From Xanthobacteraceae bacterium (lineage in GTDB: Bacteria; Pseudomonadota; Alphaproteobacteria; Rhizobiales; Xanthobacteraceae), in assembly GCA_004297465.1 (NCBI GenBank), contig SCUB01000011.1, forward strand, positions 38,737 through 102,736: a stretch of DNA of 64,000 bases. The letters run 5' to 3'. The notes beneath the pieces were generated by a model. It was not told the origin of the DNA. It made no database searches and was given only the letters and a program-made list of their open reading frames with translations. A program made the position numbers and the translations under genes. Numbering within the stretch: position 1 is the first letter of the stretch; each line of letters opens with the position of its first letter. Positions 16,475 to 25,429 of the stretch are shown here, one piece after another.

Positions 16475-17113
16475 ATGATCCGTCTCTTCGCCGGTTTTTC
16501 GCTCAGCCTGCTGCTGGTCTCGACGGCGCTGGCGCAAACCGCGGCGCCCGCCGCGGACGGCAAATCGCTGTTCCGCACCAGAACCTGCATCGCCTGCCAC
16601 GGCCGCGACGGCGCGCGCGCGATCCAGAACTATCCGGAGCTGGCGGGTCAGGACAGGGTCTATCTGTTCAACCAGATGAAGGACATCGCGTCGGGCACGC
16701 GCATCTCCGGCAAGGACGAGCGCGGCTATCCGCGCAGCCAGGGCATGAAAGACATCATGCATCTGGTGTCGGAGGCGGAGTTGCAGCAAATCGCCGATTA
16801 TCTCGCCGTCGCGCCGGCGCCCAAGCCGCGCCAACCCGAAACGCCGCTCGACCAGGCCGCGCTCGACAAGGGCAAGGCGGCCTACACCCAGGGCGGGTGC
16901 CAGTCCTGCCACGGTCCTTCCGGAAAAAAGCCGCTGGCCAGCTATCCGACCATCGGCGGCATGAAGCGCGAATATCTCATGCTGCAAATGGCCGAGATGC
17001 GCGACGGCATCCGCACCAACGGCAAGTCCAAGCTGATGCTGCCATTCGCCAAGAAACTCAACAATGAGCAGATCGAACTGATCGCAACCTATCTCTCGCA
17101 GATCGAACGATAA
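16475..17113 (+). CDS. nosC1: periplasmic diheme cytochrome c (c4-like), nos electron donor
   Basis: A 212-residue protein with a Sec signal peptide (cut near ALAQ) and two class I cytochrome c domains joined by a proline-rich linker. Heme motifs are CIACH (C38, C41, H42) and CQSCH in the second half. Methionines such as those in GMKDIM and SKLMLPFA fit the sixth heme ligands. In clade II nos clusters, NosC1 and NosC2 are thought to carry electrons from NosG/NosH to NosZ. It is the first of two such genes here and both are diheme, unlike the usual monoheme NosC proteins, so the C1 label follows position. Confidence 0.85.
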   Translation: MIRLFAGFSLSLLLVSTALAQTAAPAADGKSLFRTRTCIACHGRDGARAIQNYPELAGQDRVYLFNQMKDIASGTRISGKDERGYPRSQGMKDIMHLVSEAELQQIADYLAVAPAPKPRQPETPLDQAALDKGKAAYTQGGCQSCHGPSGKKPLASYPTIGGMKREYLMLQMAEMRDGIRTNGKSKLMLPFAKKLNNEQIELIATYLSQIER

Positions 17114-17147
17114 TCGCAATTCGATTACCATTTAGGAGAGCAACCTC

Positions 17148-17888
17148 ATGAAACGCGCCGTCATTTCGCTGTTCGCCGGAACCGCCGTCATCGCCGCGAT
17201 CGCGGCGAGCGGCGCGATCGCCGCCGGTCCGGAGGCGCCCAGCAGCGGGAAAAAGGTCTGGATGTCGACCGGCAGCGAGCGCGACGAGGCGCTCAAACTC
17301 ACGCCCAACGCCGAGAACGGCAAGGATGTCTACGAGGTCTGCACCGCCTGCCACATGCCGGAAGGCTGGGGGCTGACCGACGGCACGTTCCCACAAGTCG
17401 CCGGGCAGCATCGCACCGTCATCATCAAGCAGCTCGAGGACATCCGCGAGGGCAACCGCGACAATCCGACGATGTATCCATTCGCCAAGCCGTCGGAAAT
17501 TGGCGGCGCGCAGGCGGTGGCGGACGTTGCCGAATACATCGCCAGGAATCTGAAGATGAATCCCAAGCCGGGCTACGGTCCGGGCACCGATCTCGAGTTG
17601 GGCAAGAAGCTGTACGCCGACAACTGCGTGCGCTGCCACGGCGCGGGCGGCGAGGGCGATGCCGAGAAATACTATCCGCGCATCCAGGCCCAGCACTATG
17701 CCTACCTGCTGCGCCAGTATCAGTGGATCAAGGAAGGCAAGCGCCGCAACGCCAACCCGGACATGGTCGAGCAGATCAAGAACTTCACCGATCGCGATAC
17801 CCAGGCGGTGCTCGATTACGTCTCGCGGCTGCCGGCGCCGCCGGATCTGGTCGGCGCAGCGGACTGGAAGAATCCCGATTTCAAGTAA
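17148..17888 (+). CDS. nosC2: periplasmic diheme cytochrome c, second nos cytochrome
   Basis: A 246-residue protein with a signal peptide (cut near AIAAG) and two heme motifs, CTACH (C65, C68, H69) and CVRCH in the second half. Both domains share the layout of the preceding cytochrome (PQVAGQHRTVIIKQL here, PELAGQDRVYLFNQM there), which suggests duplication. Predicted role: a periplasmic electron shuttle for NosZ, or possibly for NorS. It starts 34 bp after nosC1 with GGAGAG upstream. Confidence 0.85.
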   Translation: MKRAVISLFAGTAVIAAIAASGAIAAGPEAPSSGKKVWMSTGSERDEALKLTPNAENGKDVYEVCTACHMPEGWGLTDGTFPQVAGQHRTVIIKQLEDIREGNRDNPTMYPFAKPSEIGGAQAVADVAEYIARNLKMNPKPGYGPGTDLELGKKLYADNCVRCHGAGGEGDAEKYYPRIQAQHYAYLLRQYQWIKEGKRRNANPDMVEQIKNFTDRDTQAVLDYVSRLPAPPDLVGAADWKNPDFK

Positions 17889-17979
17889 TGGCGCTACCGG
17901 CAGGCAATAGGCGCGGGCGGCGCGGGCCCGTCCGCTTCGAGGCTCAAGTCCCGGGAAGTCAAACCTCTGGAGAGTCCGA

Positions 17980-19194
17980 ATGACCTCGGCTGCGTTTGTT
18001 GACGCTCGTGATGAAGATTCCGAACGGGATCTTGCGGACGAAGGTTCGCGCCTCGGCCTGATCTGGCGCGCGCTCTCGCTCGCCGCCATCGTCGGCCTCG
18101 CCGTGCTGTACTTCCTGCCGGCGTGGTGGGTGTCGCTCAAGGCGCCGAACTATCCCGAGCACACCTTCCCGGTCGGCATCCGCATCCATTTCCATGTCGA
18201 CGGCGTGCGCAATGGCTGCGAGGTGCGCGCCTCGCGCGAGGTGACGGAGAAGGAAGCGCTCGACTGCGTGCACGAGATGGACACCATCAACCATTTCGTC
18301 GGCATGTACCCGATCGCGTCCGGCGGCCCGGTCGAGAAGGCGTTCTCGCCGTTCCTGTTCGCGTTCCTCGGCGTGCTGCTGGTCGGATTCGTCATCCCGC
18401 GCGCGTCGGTGCGGCTGATCGTCATGGGGGCGGGCTTTGCCGCCATCGCGGCCTGGATGACGCTGGCCGCTCATGGGTCCGGCGGCGTCGCCTATGTGTC
18501 GCACGGCTACGTCCACGGTCTCATCACCTCGCTGGGCGCCGACGACGAGAAGGCCGCGGACGAGAACCTGCATCCGATCGTGCGCCAGCTCAAGGAATCG
18601 CTCGCCAAGAGCGGTATCGGAACCGACGCGCCGGCGGCCAAGGTCAGCAAGATGGCGAGCAAGGCCGAGCTGATCAATGTCCTGCGCGACACCTATGAGC
18701 ATGATCAACTGCGCGTTCCCGCGTCCGAGAAAAAGGAATGGACCGGCTCCCTGATGCAGGTGTTCGCCTGGCATTACGAGAAAAGCCTCGGCCGCTGGTT
18801 CAACCAGCCCGAGAAGAACAACCGGCTGGTCACGATCATGCAGGTGGTGGCCAGGATCGTGTTCGGCGCGGTGCTCGCCGCGATGCTGGTGTTCCTGTTC
18901 CTCGCCCGCGATGACCGCTCACCGCTGTTCTGGGCGCTGGTGCTGGCCCCGATGATTCTGCCGGCCGCGTTCCTCGCCGAATACAGCGGCTGGCTGTGGT
19001 GGTACGGACACAGCCTCAATGAAATGGGTGCGTTCACGCTCAAGCCGTTCATGCCGACCGTGTTCGGTCAGGGCAAGGTCGCGCAATTCACCACGCTGTC
19101 CTATCCGCATATCGGCTTCGGGCTGATGATGGCGGTGGCGATCCTGCTGTTTGTCGCGGCACTGGTGCGTCGCCGCGAGATGCGCGGGATGTGA
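17980..19194 (+). CDS. nosB: NosB-like transmembrane protein of clade II nos clusters
   Basis: A 404-residue protein with one helix near residues 28-46, a periplasmic segment (NYPEHTFPVGIRIHFHVDGVRNGC), three to four helices, a charged loop and a C-terminal helix group. The segment INHFVGMYPI near residue 106 looks like a conserved motif. NosB occurs only in clade II operons, where NosR is absent, and is placed in the electron pathway or in NosZ maturation; its biochemical role is not settled. Its position behind the cytochrome genes and before nosD fits. The name is given by family impression and context. Confidence 0.75.
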   Translation: MTSAAFVDARDEDSERDLADEGSRLGLIWRALSLAAIVGLAVLYFLPAWWVSLKAPNYPEHTFPVGIRIHFHVDGVRNGCEVRASREVTEKEALDCVHEMDTINHFVGMYPIASGGPVEKAFSPFLFAFLGVLLVGFVIPRASVRLIVMGAGFAAIAAWMTLAAHGSGGVAYVSHGYVHGLITSLGADDEKAADENLHPIVRQLKESLAKSGIGTDAPAAKVSKMASKAELINVLRDTYEHDQLRVPASEKKEWTGSLMQVFAWHYEKSLGRWFNQPEKNNRLVTIMQVVARIVFGAVLAAMLVFLFLARDDRSPLFWALVLAPMILPAAFLAEYSGWLWWYGHSLNEMGAFTLKPFMPTVFGQGKVAQFTTLSYPHIGFGLMMAVAILLFVAALVRRREMRGM

Positions 19195-19206
19195 CCGGAG
19201 GTGGCC

Positions 19207-20472
19207 ATGCGCCTGCCTCGCCTCGCGCTGATTGTCGCGGCGGCTTTGACGATGCGGATCGCTGCGGCGCCGGCGGCGCAACTGCCGCCGCTGCAGCCGC
19301 TGATCGATGCGACGCCGACCGGCGGCACGCTGTCGCCGCCACCCGGCCGCTATGCCGGTCCGGCCCGCATCGACCGCGCGCTGACGCTCGACGGCCGTGG
19401 CGAGGTCACGCTGGAGAACGACGGCAACGGCACAGTGCTGGCGATCGAGGGCGCCGGCATCACCGTGCAGGGCATGACCCTGAAGGGATCGGGCGCCCAG
19501 CATGAGCAGCTCGATGCCGCCATCCGCGCGCGCGGCCGCTTCCTCATCATCAAGGACAACCGCATCGAGAACTGCCTGTTCGGCATCGACTTCCAGCAGA
19601 CCCACAATTCGGTGATCCGCCGCAACACCATCAGCTCGCTGGACGACCACGTGCTGCCGCAGAAGGGCGACGCCATCCGGCTGTGGTACTCCAACGACAA
19701 CGCGGTCCAGGACAATGTGATCTCTGGCGCGCGCGACACCGTGGTGTGGTACTCGACCGGCAACAAGGTGCTGCGCAACACCATGACCGGCGGGCAGTAC
19801 GGCCTGCATTTCATGTACGCCCACGACAATCTCGCCGATGGCAACGCCATGCGCGGCAACGTCGTCGGCATCTTCGTGATGTTCGGCAACCGCAACACGT
19901 TGCGCAACAACCGCATCGAATACAGCCAGGGGCCGTCGGGCATCGGCATCGGCTTCAAGGAAGCCTCCGGCACCGCCGTTGAGAACAACGACGTGCTCGG
20001 CAACGCGGTCGGCATGTATTTCGACGCTTCGCCCTACGAGCCGGACCTGAGCAACGCCATGACCGGCAACCGCTTCGCCTTCAACGGCATCGCCACGCAC
20101 TTCCACAGCGACTGGGAGGGCAACGCGTTTCGCGGCAATGATTTCATCTCCAATCACGCCATGGTGGTGGCCGACGGCGGCGGCACGGCCAGGCGCAACC
20201 TGTGGGACGGCAACCACTACGACACCTACGAGGGGTTCGACCGCAACCGCGACGGCATCGGCGACACGCCGATGGAGGCCTGGAGCTGGGCCGACCAGTT
20301 ATGGATGGACCTCAAGGAAGCGCGGTTCTTCCGCGGCTCGCCGGCGCTGGAGACGATCGATTTCATGGAGCGGCTGGTGCCGTTCTCCGAGCCACGCCTG
20401 ATGCTGCGCGATGTCTCGCCGCGCATGAAGCGCGTGGCCGGGGGCGCAGCCCCGTCGGGAGCAGGTCAATGA
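19207..20472 (+). CDS. nosD: NosD, periplasmic copper-site assembly protein
   Basis: A 421-residue protein with a signal peptide (cut near AAPAAQ) and a long right-handed parallel beta-helix built of repeats such as NRIENCLFGIDF, NTISSLDD and NRFAFNGIATHF (carbohydrate-binding CASH/PbH1 repeats). NosD works with the NosFY ABC transporter in building the CuZ cluster of NosZ. ATG 19207 has GGAGG at the right distance. The stop overlaps the nosG start by 4 bases. Confidence 0.93.
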   Translation: MRLPRLALIVAAALTMRIAAAPAAQLPPLQPLIDATPTGGTLSPPPGRYAGPARIDRALTLDGRGEVTLENDGNGTVLAIEGAGITVQGMTLKGSGAQHEQLDAAIRARGRFLIIKDNRIENCLFGIDFQQTHNSVIRRNTISSLDDHVLPQKGDAIRLWYSNDNAVQDNVISGARDTVVWYSTGNKVLRNTMTGGQYGLHFMYAHDNLADGNAMRGNVVGIFVMFGNRNTLRNNRIEYSQGPSGIGIGFKEASGTAVENNDVLGNAVGMYFDASPYEPDLSNAMTGNRFAFNGIATHFHSDWEGNAFRGNDFISNHAMVVADGGGTARRNLWDGNHYDTYEGFDRNRDGIGDTPMEAWSWADQLWMDLKEARFFRGSPALETIDFMERLVPFSEPRLMLRDVSPRMKRVAGGAAPSGAGQ

Positions 20473-21233
20473 GCAAGCCGTTCGTTTCGCCCCAGGCCGT
20501 GGCCAACCGCCGCGAGGTGCTGCGCGGCCTTGCCGTCGGCTGCGGCGTCACCGGCGTCTCGCTGCTGGGTTTTCTCGGCGTGTCGGCGCGCGCGGGCAAG
20601 CCGCACTTGCGGCCGCCCGGCGCCATCGACGAGCATGCATTCCTCGCCGCCTGCATCAAGTGCGGCCAGTGCGTGCAGGTGTGCCCGGTCACCGCCATCA
20701 CGCTTGCCGACATTTCCGATGGGTTCGGATCGGGCGTGCCGTATATCGACGCCCGCGCCCAGGCCTGCGATTTTTCCTGCGACGCGACGCAATGCGTGCT
20801 GGCCTGTCCCACCGGGGCGCTCACCCACAACATCGACAGGAAGGAGCAGGTGCGCATGGGGCTCGCCGAGCTGGCGCACCCCGACACCTGTCTTGCCCGT
20901 CAGGGCAGGGGATGGAAAGGGCCGGCGCGCGAGGCTTCGTTCACCGGCCGCCACCGCTGGACCGATATCGATCGCTGGAAGCCAGTGCGGGTGACGCAAT
21001 ATTCCTACGAGCTGCCGCTGTGCGACCTGTGCGTGCGCGAATGTCCGATCGAGGGCGCGATCAGGCTGGCGCCGATGTCGGACGATCCCTCGGATGCCCG
21101 CCGCACGCCGCAGGTGGCGCAAGCCTGCGTCGGCTGCGGCCTGTGCGAGATGATCTGCCCGACCGAGGAGGCCAGCATCGTGGTGCGACCCCGCATCGAG
21201 GATCGTCATCGCGCCCATAGTACGCATATATGA
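20469..21233 (+). CDS. nosG: NosG, NapG-like 4x[4Fe-4S] ferredoxin
   Basis: A 254-residue protein with a Tat signal (NRREVLRGLAVGCG) and four [4Fe-4S] motifs: CIKCGQCVQVCPV, CDFSCDATQCVLACP, LCDLCVRECP and ACVGCGLCEMICPTEE. It is the NapG homologue that, with NosH, forms a menaquinol dehydrogenase feeding clade II NosZ. The Tat signal implies export folded with clusters inserted. The start (20469) overlaps the nosD stop, and the nosH start follows at once. Confidence 0.92.
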   Translation: MSKPFVSPQAVANRREVLRGLAVGCGVTGVSLLGFLGVSARAGKPHLRPPGAIDEHAFLAACIKCGQCVQVCPVTAITLADISDGFGSGVPYIDARAQACDFSCDATQCVLACPTGALTHNIDRKEQVRMGLAELAHPDTCLARQGRGWKGPAREASFTGRHRWTDIDRWKPVRVTQYSYELPLCDLCVRECPIEGAIRLAPMSDDPSDARRTPQVAQACVGCGLCEMICPTEEASIVVRPRIEDRHRAHSTHI

Positions 21234-22250
21234 GTGACGGGCATGAACCGCTGGATTGAGAATATCGCCATGATGATCGGCCGCAGACCGACGCGGCCCA
21301 AGCCAGAAGAGCAGACGCCGGCGATGCGCGAGCTCATGGTGTTTGAGCGTCAGCCCGAGCAGGTGCAGCGGCGCAAGGCCTTCATCAAGGAGGAGGCGGC
21401 GCATCCGAAGCTGTCGCACAAGTGGCGCAACCGGCGCTGGATCTCGATCATCGTCATCAACCTGGTGTTCCTGCTGTCCTACAAGCTCGACATCCAGGTG
21501 GTTGAGGGCGCGCTCACGGCCTCGCGCGTGTTCGGCTTCCATTTCGCCGATCTCAATTCGTCGCTGCAGGTGATGCTGGCCTACAAGGAGGTGCTGATCA
21601 ATCTCCTGATCGGCACCGGCACGGTGTTCACCGTCTATCTTCTGTTCGGCGGCCGCAGCTTTTGTTCGTGGGCCTGCCCCTATCACCTGGTGTCGGAGCT
21701 GGCCGAGAAGCTGCATCTGCGCCTCGCCCGGGCCAGGCTCGTCAAGGATCATCCGCTGCATCGTGGCACCCGGACGGTGCTGTATGGGGTGTTCGCGCTG
21801 CTGGCGTTCGTGACCGGCTACACCGTGTTCGAGGTGATCAATCCGGTCGGCATCCTGTCGCGGGCGCTCATTTACGGCACCGCGTCGGGGCTGTTGTGGG
21901 TCGCGGGCCTGCTGCTGGTCGAAATCTTCTGGTCGCGGCGGTTCTGGTGCCGCTACGTTTGTCCGATCGGTTTGACCTATGGCATGGCGGGAACCATCGC
22001 GCCGGTCAGAATCCGTTACAATTCGTCGCGCTGCCTCCATGAAGGCAAGTGCCGCACGGTGTGCCTCGTGCCGCATGTGCTGGACATGACCAAGATGGGC
22101 TACAGCAAGGATGTGGTGAACATGGTCGGCCCCGACTGCACTCGCTGCGCCATGTGTCTCGACGCCTGCCCGACCGGGGCGCTGACGTTCGACATCATCG
22201 GCGTCAGCGATCCGGTGCAGCCGCAGCGCAAACGGTCGCGCGCGCCATGA
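21234..22250 (+). CDS. nosH: NosH, NapH-like membrane quinol dehydrogenase subunit
   Basis: A 338-residue membrane protein with about four helices. It has the two CxxxCP motifs of NapH (SWACPYH near residue 145 and RYVCPIG near 243), followed by cytoplasmic ferredoxin cysteines (CLHEGKCRTVC and CTRCAMCLDACPTGAL). It would oxidise (mena)quinol and pass electrons to NosG. The first possible start is GTG 21234, directly after the nosG stop; ATG 21243 is the alternative. The stop overlaps the nosF start by 4 bases. Confidence 0.92.
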   Translation: MTGMNRWIENIAMMIGRRPTRPKPEEQTPAMRELMVFERQPEQVQRRKAFIKEEAAHPKLSHKWRNRRWISIIVINLVFLLSYKLDIQVVEGALTASRVFGFHFADLNSSLQVMLAYKEVLINLLIGTGTVFTVYLLFGGRSFCSWACPYHLVSELAEKLHLRLARARLVKDHPLHRGTRTVLYGVFALLAFVTGYTVFEVINPVGILSRALIYGTASGLLWVAGLLLVEIFWSRRFWCRYVCPIGLTYGMAGTIAPVRIRYNSSRCLHEGKCRTVCLVPHVLDMTKMGYSKDVVNMVGPDCTRCAMCLDACPTGALTFDIIGVSDPVQPQRKRSRAP

Positions 22251-23116
22251 TCCGGATCGAGGGCCTGCGCAAGCGCTTTCGCGGCGCCGTGGTGGTCGAC
22301 GGTATTGATCTCGCCATTCCGGCGGGGCAGCGCATGGCACTGGTCGGCTCCAACGGCGCCGGCAAGACCACGCTGATCCGCTGCCTGCTCGGCGAATACC
22401 ATTACGAAGGCCGCATCACTGTCGACGGGCTGTCGCCGCACGGCGACCGCGCCGCGCTCCTGATGCGCACCGCTTTCGTGCCGCAATTGCCGCCGCCGCT
22501 GCGCATGCCGGTCAGCGAGCTGGTGCGGTTCGTCGCGCGCGTCAGCGGTGTCGATCCGCGCGCGGTGGCAGCGATCGCCGAGCGGCTCAGCCTGCCGCTC
22601 GAGCCGATCCGCTCCCGCGCCTTTAACAAGCTGTCGGGCGGACAGAAGCAGAAGCTGCTGGTTGCAATCGCACTGGCGCGCGACGTCGATTTCCTGATCC
22701 TCGACGAGCCGGCGGCCAATCTCGATCCGCCGGCGCGCGCAGCGCTGTTCGATCTGATGGCCGAGCGCGGCGATGCCACCATGATCATTTCGAGCCATCG
22801 CATCGACGAGATCGCCGGGCTGGTCAACCGCGTGGTCGAACTGGACCGCGGCCGGGTGGCGCTCGACGACCATGTGGTTGAGACGCTGGCGCCCGACCGC
22901 CTGTTGCGCTGCGAGGTGCGGCTGGGCGCGCAGGAGCCGGTGTTCGCCCGCGCCGCGCTCGACTGGGGATTGCAGCCGGACGATTCCGGCCTGATGTGGC
23001 GCGGTGCGATTCCGGCGCCCGACCGGCTGCGTTTCCTGGGGTTCCTGACGCGCTATTCGGCGCTGATCGTCGCCATCCGGGTTGAGGAGCATGAGCATGC
23101 CGATGCATCGCCGTGA
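22247..23116 (+). CDS. nosF: NosF, ABC transporter ATPase for NosZ maturation
   Basis: A 289-residue ABC ATPase with Walker A GSNGAGKTT near residue 37, signature LSGGQKQK, Walker B FLILDEP and an H-loop in IISSHRIDE. With NosY and NosD it energises delivery of sulfur or another component for CuZ assembly. The ATG at 22247 overlaps the nosH stop, and the C terminus overlaps the beginning of nosL by 20 bases in another frame. Confidence 0.93.
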   Translation: MIRIEGLRKRFRGAVVVDGIDLAIPAGQRMALVGSNGAGKTTLIRCLLGEYHYEGRITVDGLSPHGDRAALLMRTAFVPQLPPPLRMPVSELVRFVARVSGVDPRAVAAIAERLSLPLEPIRSRAFNKLSGGQKQKLLVAIALARDVDFLILDEPAANLDPPARAALFDLMAERGDATMIISSHRIDEIAGLVNRVVELDRGRVALDDHVVETLAPDRLLRCEVRLGAQEPVFARAALDWGLQPDDSGLMWRGAIPAPDRLRFLGFLTRYSALIVAIRVEEHEHADASP

Positions 23117-23588
23117 CGTGCTTAGGCTCATGCTGCTGATGGGCGTCTCCGGCATCAGCCTCGGCGTGGCCGGATGCGGAAAGGACGAGTCGGGCAAGCC
23201 CCGGGCGATCAAGCTCGGCCGCGATGTCTGCGAGCACTGCACGATGCTGATCTCCGATCCCGCCTATGCGGCGCAGCTCTGGGACCCTGTCCGGGGGCAG
23301 CAGCATCTGTTCGACGACATCGGCTGTGCCACCATGTACGCCGCCGAGAACGGGATTCCCGACGGCCCGGAAACGCGCGTCTGGGTCGCCAGCTCCGAAC
23401 GCCCCGGCGAATGGCTCGATGCCCGCGCCGCGTTCTTCCGCACCGACGCGCGCAGCCCGATGGGCTACAATTACGCGGCGATGGGCGGCGCCGGCGCGCA
23501 GCGCATCGACTTCACGACAATGCGGACCCAGGCGATCGAGCGCGGCCTGTGCCGGGCGCCCGGCGCGGAACGGATGCAGCGAGGCTGA
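23097..23588 (+). CDS. nosL: NosL, copper-binding lipoprotein
   Basis: A 163-residue lipoprotein with a lipobox ending VAGC (Cys27) after a leader with HRR that could be Tat- or Sec-type. The metal motif CEHCTM (C45, C48, M50) and the DDIGCATMYA segment are typical of NosL, which delivers Cu(I) to NosZ. I chose ATG 23097 because GAGGAG lies 7 bases upstream. It overlaps the end of nosF by 20 bp, which indicates translational coupling. Confidence 0.92.
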   Translation: MPMHRRDVLRLMLLMGVSGISLGVAGCGKDESGKPRAIKLGRDVCEHCTMLISDPAYAAQLWDPVRGQQHLFDDIGCATMYAAENGIPDGPETRVWVASSERPGEWLDARAAFFRTDARSPMGYNYAAMGGAGAQRIDFTTMRTQAIERGLCRAPGAERMQRG

Positions 23589-23594
23589 TTTCCC

Positions 23595-24491
23595 ATGCAC
23601 CAGACATTGCTCTTGCGATCCCCCGCCGGTCCGGCGGCGCCGCTGGGCCCGCTGACGGTGTTTCTCGCCACCGCGCGGCTCGACATCACCGAGGCGTTCC
23701 GCGCGCGCTGGTTCCATTTCTATGCGCTGGTGTTCTGCGGCCTGGTCGGCGTGCTGCTGGGCTTCGGCCTCACCGAGTCGCGGGTGATGGGATTTCAGGG
23801 CCTGTCGCGCACGCTCGTCACCTACACCCAGCTTGCGATGGCGATCCTGCCGATCTTCGTGCTGATCTCGACCGTGCGCACCATCGCCGGCGACCGCGAG
23901 GCCGGCGTCTATGAATACATGCTGGCGCTGCCGATTCCGCTCAGCGTGTGGTACGCTGGCCGCTTCGCTGGCCGCTTCGCTGGCCGCTTCGTCGTCAGCG
24001 TGCTGCCGGTGGTGCTGGCGCTCGTCATCGCCGCGCTGTGGGGCGTGGCGAACGGCGTCGGCGTGCCGTGGCGGCACCTCGCGCTCGACATCGGCCTGCT
24101 GGTGGTGCTGATCTGGTGCTTCCTCGGCATCAGCTTCCTGATCTCGACGCTGACGCGCTCGGCGGACGCCGCGCAGACGGTGGCGTTCGTGGTGTGGATC
24201 GTGCTCGTCGCCGCGCTCGATCTGGTGCTGCTGGGTCTCCTGATCCGCAAGCAGATTCCGGCCGAGGCCGTTGTCGGCATCGCGCTCATCAATCCGCTGC
24301 AGGTATTCCGCACCGGCTCGATGCTGCTGTTCGATCCGCAACTGGTGCTGCTGGGGCCGGCGGCATGGACGCTGTTCGACATCTTCGGCGAACGCGGGTT
24401 CCTCATCTGGGCTTTCGTCTACCCGCTGCTGCTCGGTTTGTTGACGGCGAGCCTCGGCGCCATCATATTCCGCCGCAGCGACCTGTCGTAA
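23595..24491 (+). CDS. nosY: NosY, ABC transporter permease
   Basis: A 298-residue permease with six to seven helices, including the GDREAGVYEYMLALPI motif near residue 97 that marks NosY/ABC-2 permeases. It forms the membrane part of the NosFY transporter that acts with periplasmic NosD. Just after the coupling motif sits a perfect (AGRF)3 repeat encoded by three identical 12-bp units (23955-23990). Order F-L-Y rather than F-Y-L is slightly unusual but seen in clade II clusters. Confidence 0.92.
   Translation: MHQTLLLRSPAGPAAPLGPLTVFLATARLDITEAFRARWFHFYALVFCGLVGVLLGFGLTESRVMGFQGLSRTLVTYTQLAMAILPIFVLISTVRTIAGDREAGVYEYMLALPIPLSVWYAGRFAGRFAGRFVVSVLPVVLALVIAALWGVANGVGVPWRHLALDIGLLVVLIWCFLGISFLISTLTRSADAAQTVAFVVWIVLVAALDLVLLGLLIRKQIPAEAVVGIALINPLQVFRTGSMLLFDPQLVLLGPAAWTLFDIFGERGFLIWAFVYPLLLGLLTASLGAIIFRRSDLS
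23955..23990 (+). repeat. 12-bp x 3 tandem repeat inside nosY
   Basis: Three identical copies of GCTGGCCGCTTC in frame, encoding AGRF three times. The perfect identity suggests recent slippage. Confidence 0.95.
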
Positions 24492-24514
24492 AGGCCGCCG
24501 GAGATTTGTGATTC

Positions 24515-25417
24515 ATGCCCCTGCATGCCGAGACCGCCCTTTCGCCCGCGCAAGTCTGGTGGCTGGCCATCCGACCGCGTACGCTGACGCTGGCGGTGGT
24601 GCCGGTGCTGGTCGGCGCCGTGCTGGCCTGGCACGAGGCGCAGGTGTTCCGCGCGCTGCCCTTTATCGCCGCGCTCGTCAGCGCGCTGGCGATTCAGATC
24701 GGCACCAACCTGCTCAACGACGCCAGCGACGGCGAGAACGGTTTCGACCGGCCCGGCCGGCTCGGGCCGCCGCGCATCACCGCGTCGGGCTGGGCAACGG
24801 CCGCCGAGGTCCGCCGCGCGGCGCTGGCCGCGTTTCTCGTGGCAACCGTCGCCGGCCTTTACTGCGTCGCGGTTGGCGGGTTACCGATCCTTGCCGTCGG
24901 TATCGCCTCGCTGCTGGCGGGCTGGGCCTATTCGCGCGGGCCGCTGCCGATCGCGGCGAGCGCAACCGGCGAGGTATTCGTGCTGATCTTCTTCGGCGTC
25001 GCCGCGGTGGCCGGCACGGCCTGGCTGATGAGCCTCAAGCTGTCGCTGGCCGCGGTGATGTCGGGCATCCTGATCGGACTGCCATCCTCGGCGGTGCTGC
25101 TGATCAACAATCATCGCGACCGCGAAGCCGATGCCGCCGCGGGACGGCGCACGCTGGCGATCGTGCTCGGGCTCGAGGCGACGCGGCTGTTCTATGTCGG
25201 GTTGCTGACGCTGGCGGCGGTGATGGGCATCTTCGTCGCGCTGGCGCTCGGCAGCCCGTGGATGCTGCTGACCTTGCTGGCGCTGCCTTACGCGCTGCGG
25301 TTGTCGCACATGATGATGGACGAGCCGATCGGCAGCGGTCTCAACGCGCTGCTCGGCCGCACCGCCAGCTACCAGATCGTGCTGGCAGCGCTGCTGATCT
25401 TCGGCCTGATGATGTGA
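24515..25417 (+). CDS. menA: MenA-type UbiA prenyltransferase (1,4-dihydroxy-2-naphthoate polyprenyltransferase)
   Basis: A 300-residue membrane protein with eight to nine helices and both Asp-rich prenyltransferase motifs. The first is NDASDGENGFD near residue 68. The second is NHRDREADAAAGRRTLAI near residue 200, matching the MenA pattern NxRDxxxDxxxGxxTL rather than UbiA proper. MenA attaches the prenyl chain in menaquinone synthesis. It starts 24 bp after nosY on the same strand, so it looks like part of the nos operon, where NosG/NosH are believed to use menaquinol. A homologous role on another naphthoate-like ring is possible. Confidence 0.83.
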   Translation: MPLHAETALSPAQVWWLAIRPRTLTLAVVPVLVGAVLAWHEAQVFRALPFIAALVSALAIQIGTNLLNDASDGENGFDRPGRLGPPRITASGWATAAEVRRAALAAFLVATVAGLYCVAVGGLPILAVGIASLLAGWAYSRGPLPIAASATGEVFVLIFFGVAAVAGTAWLMSLKLSLAAVMSGILIGLPSSAVLLINNHRDREADAAAGRRTLAIVLGLEATRLFYVGLLTLAAVMGIFVALALGSPWMLLTLLALPYALRLSHMMMDEPIGSGLNALLGRTASYQIVLAALLIFGLMM

Positions 25418-25429
25418 GGGGGGCGGGGT

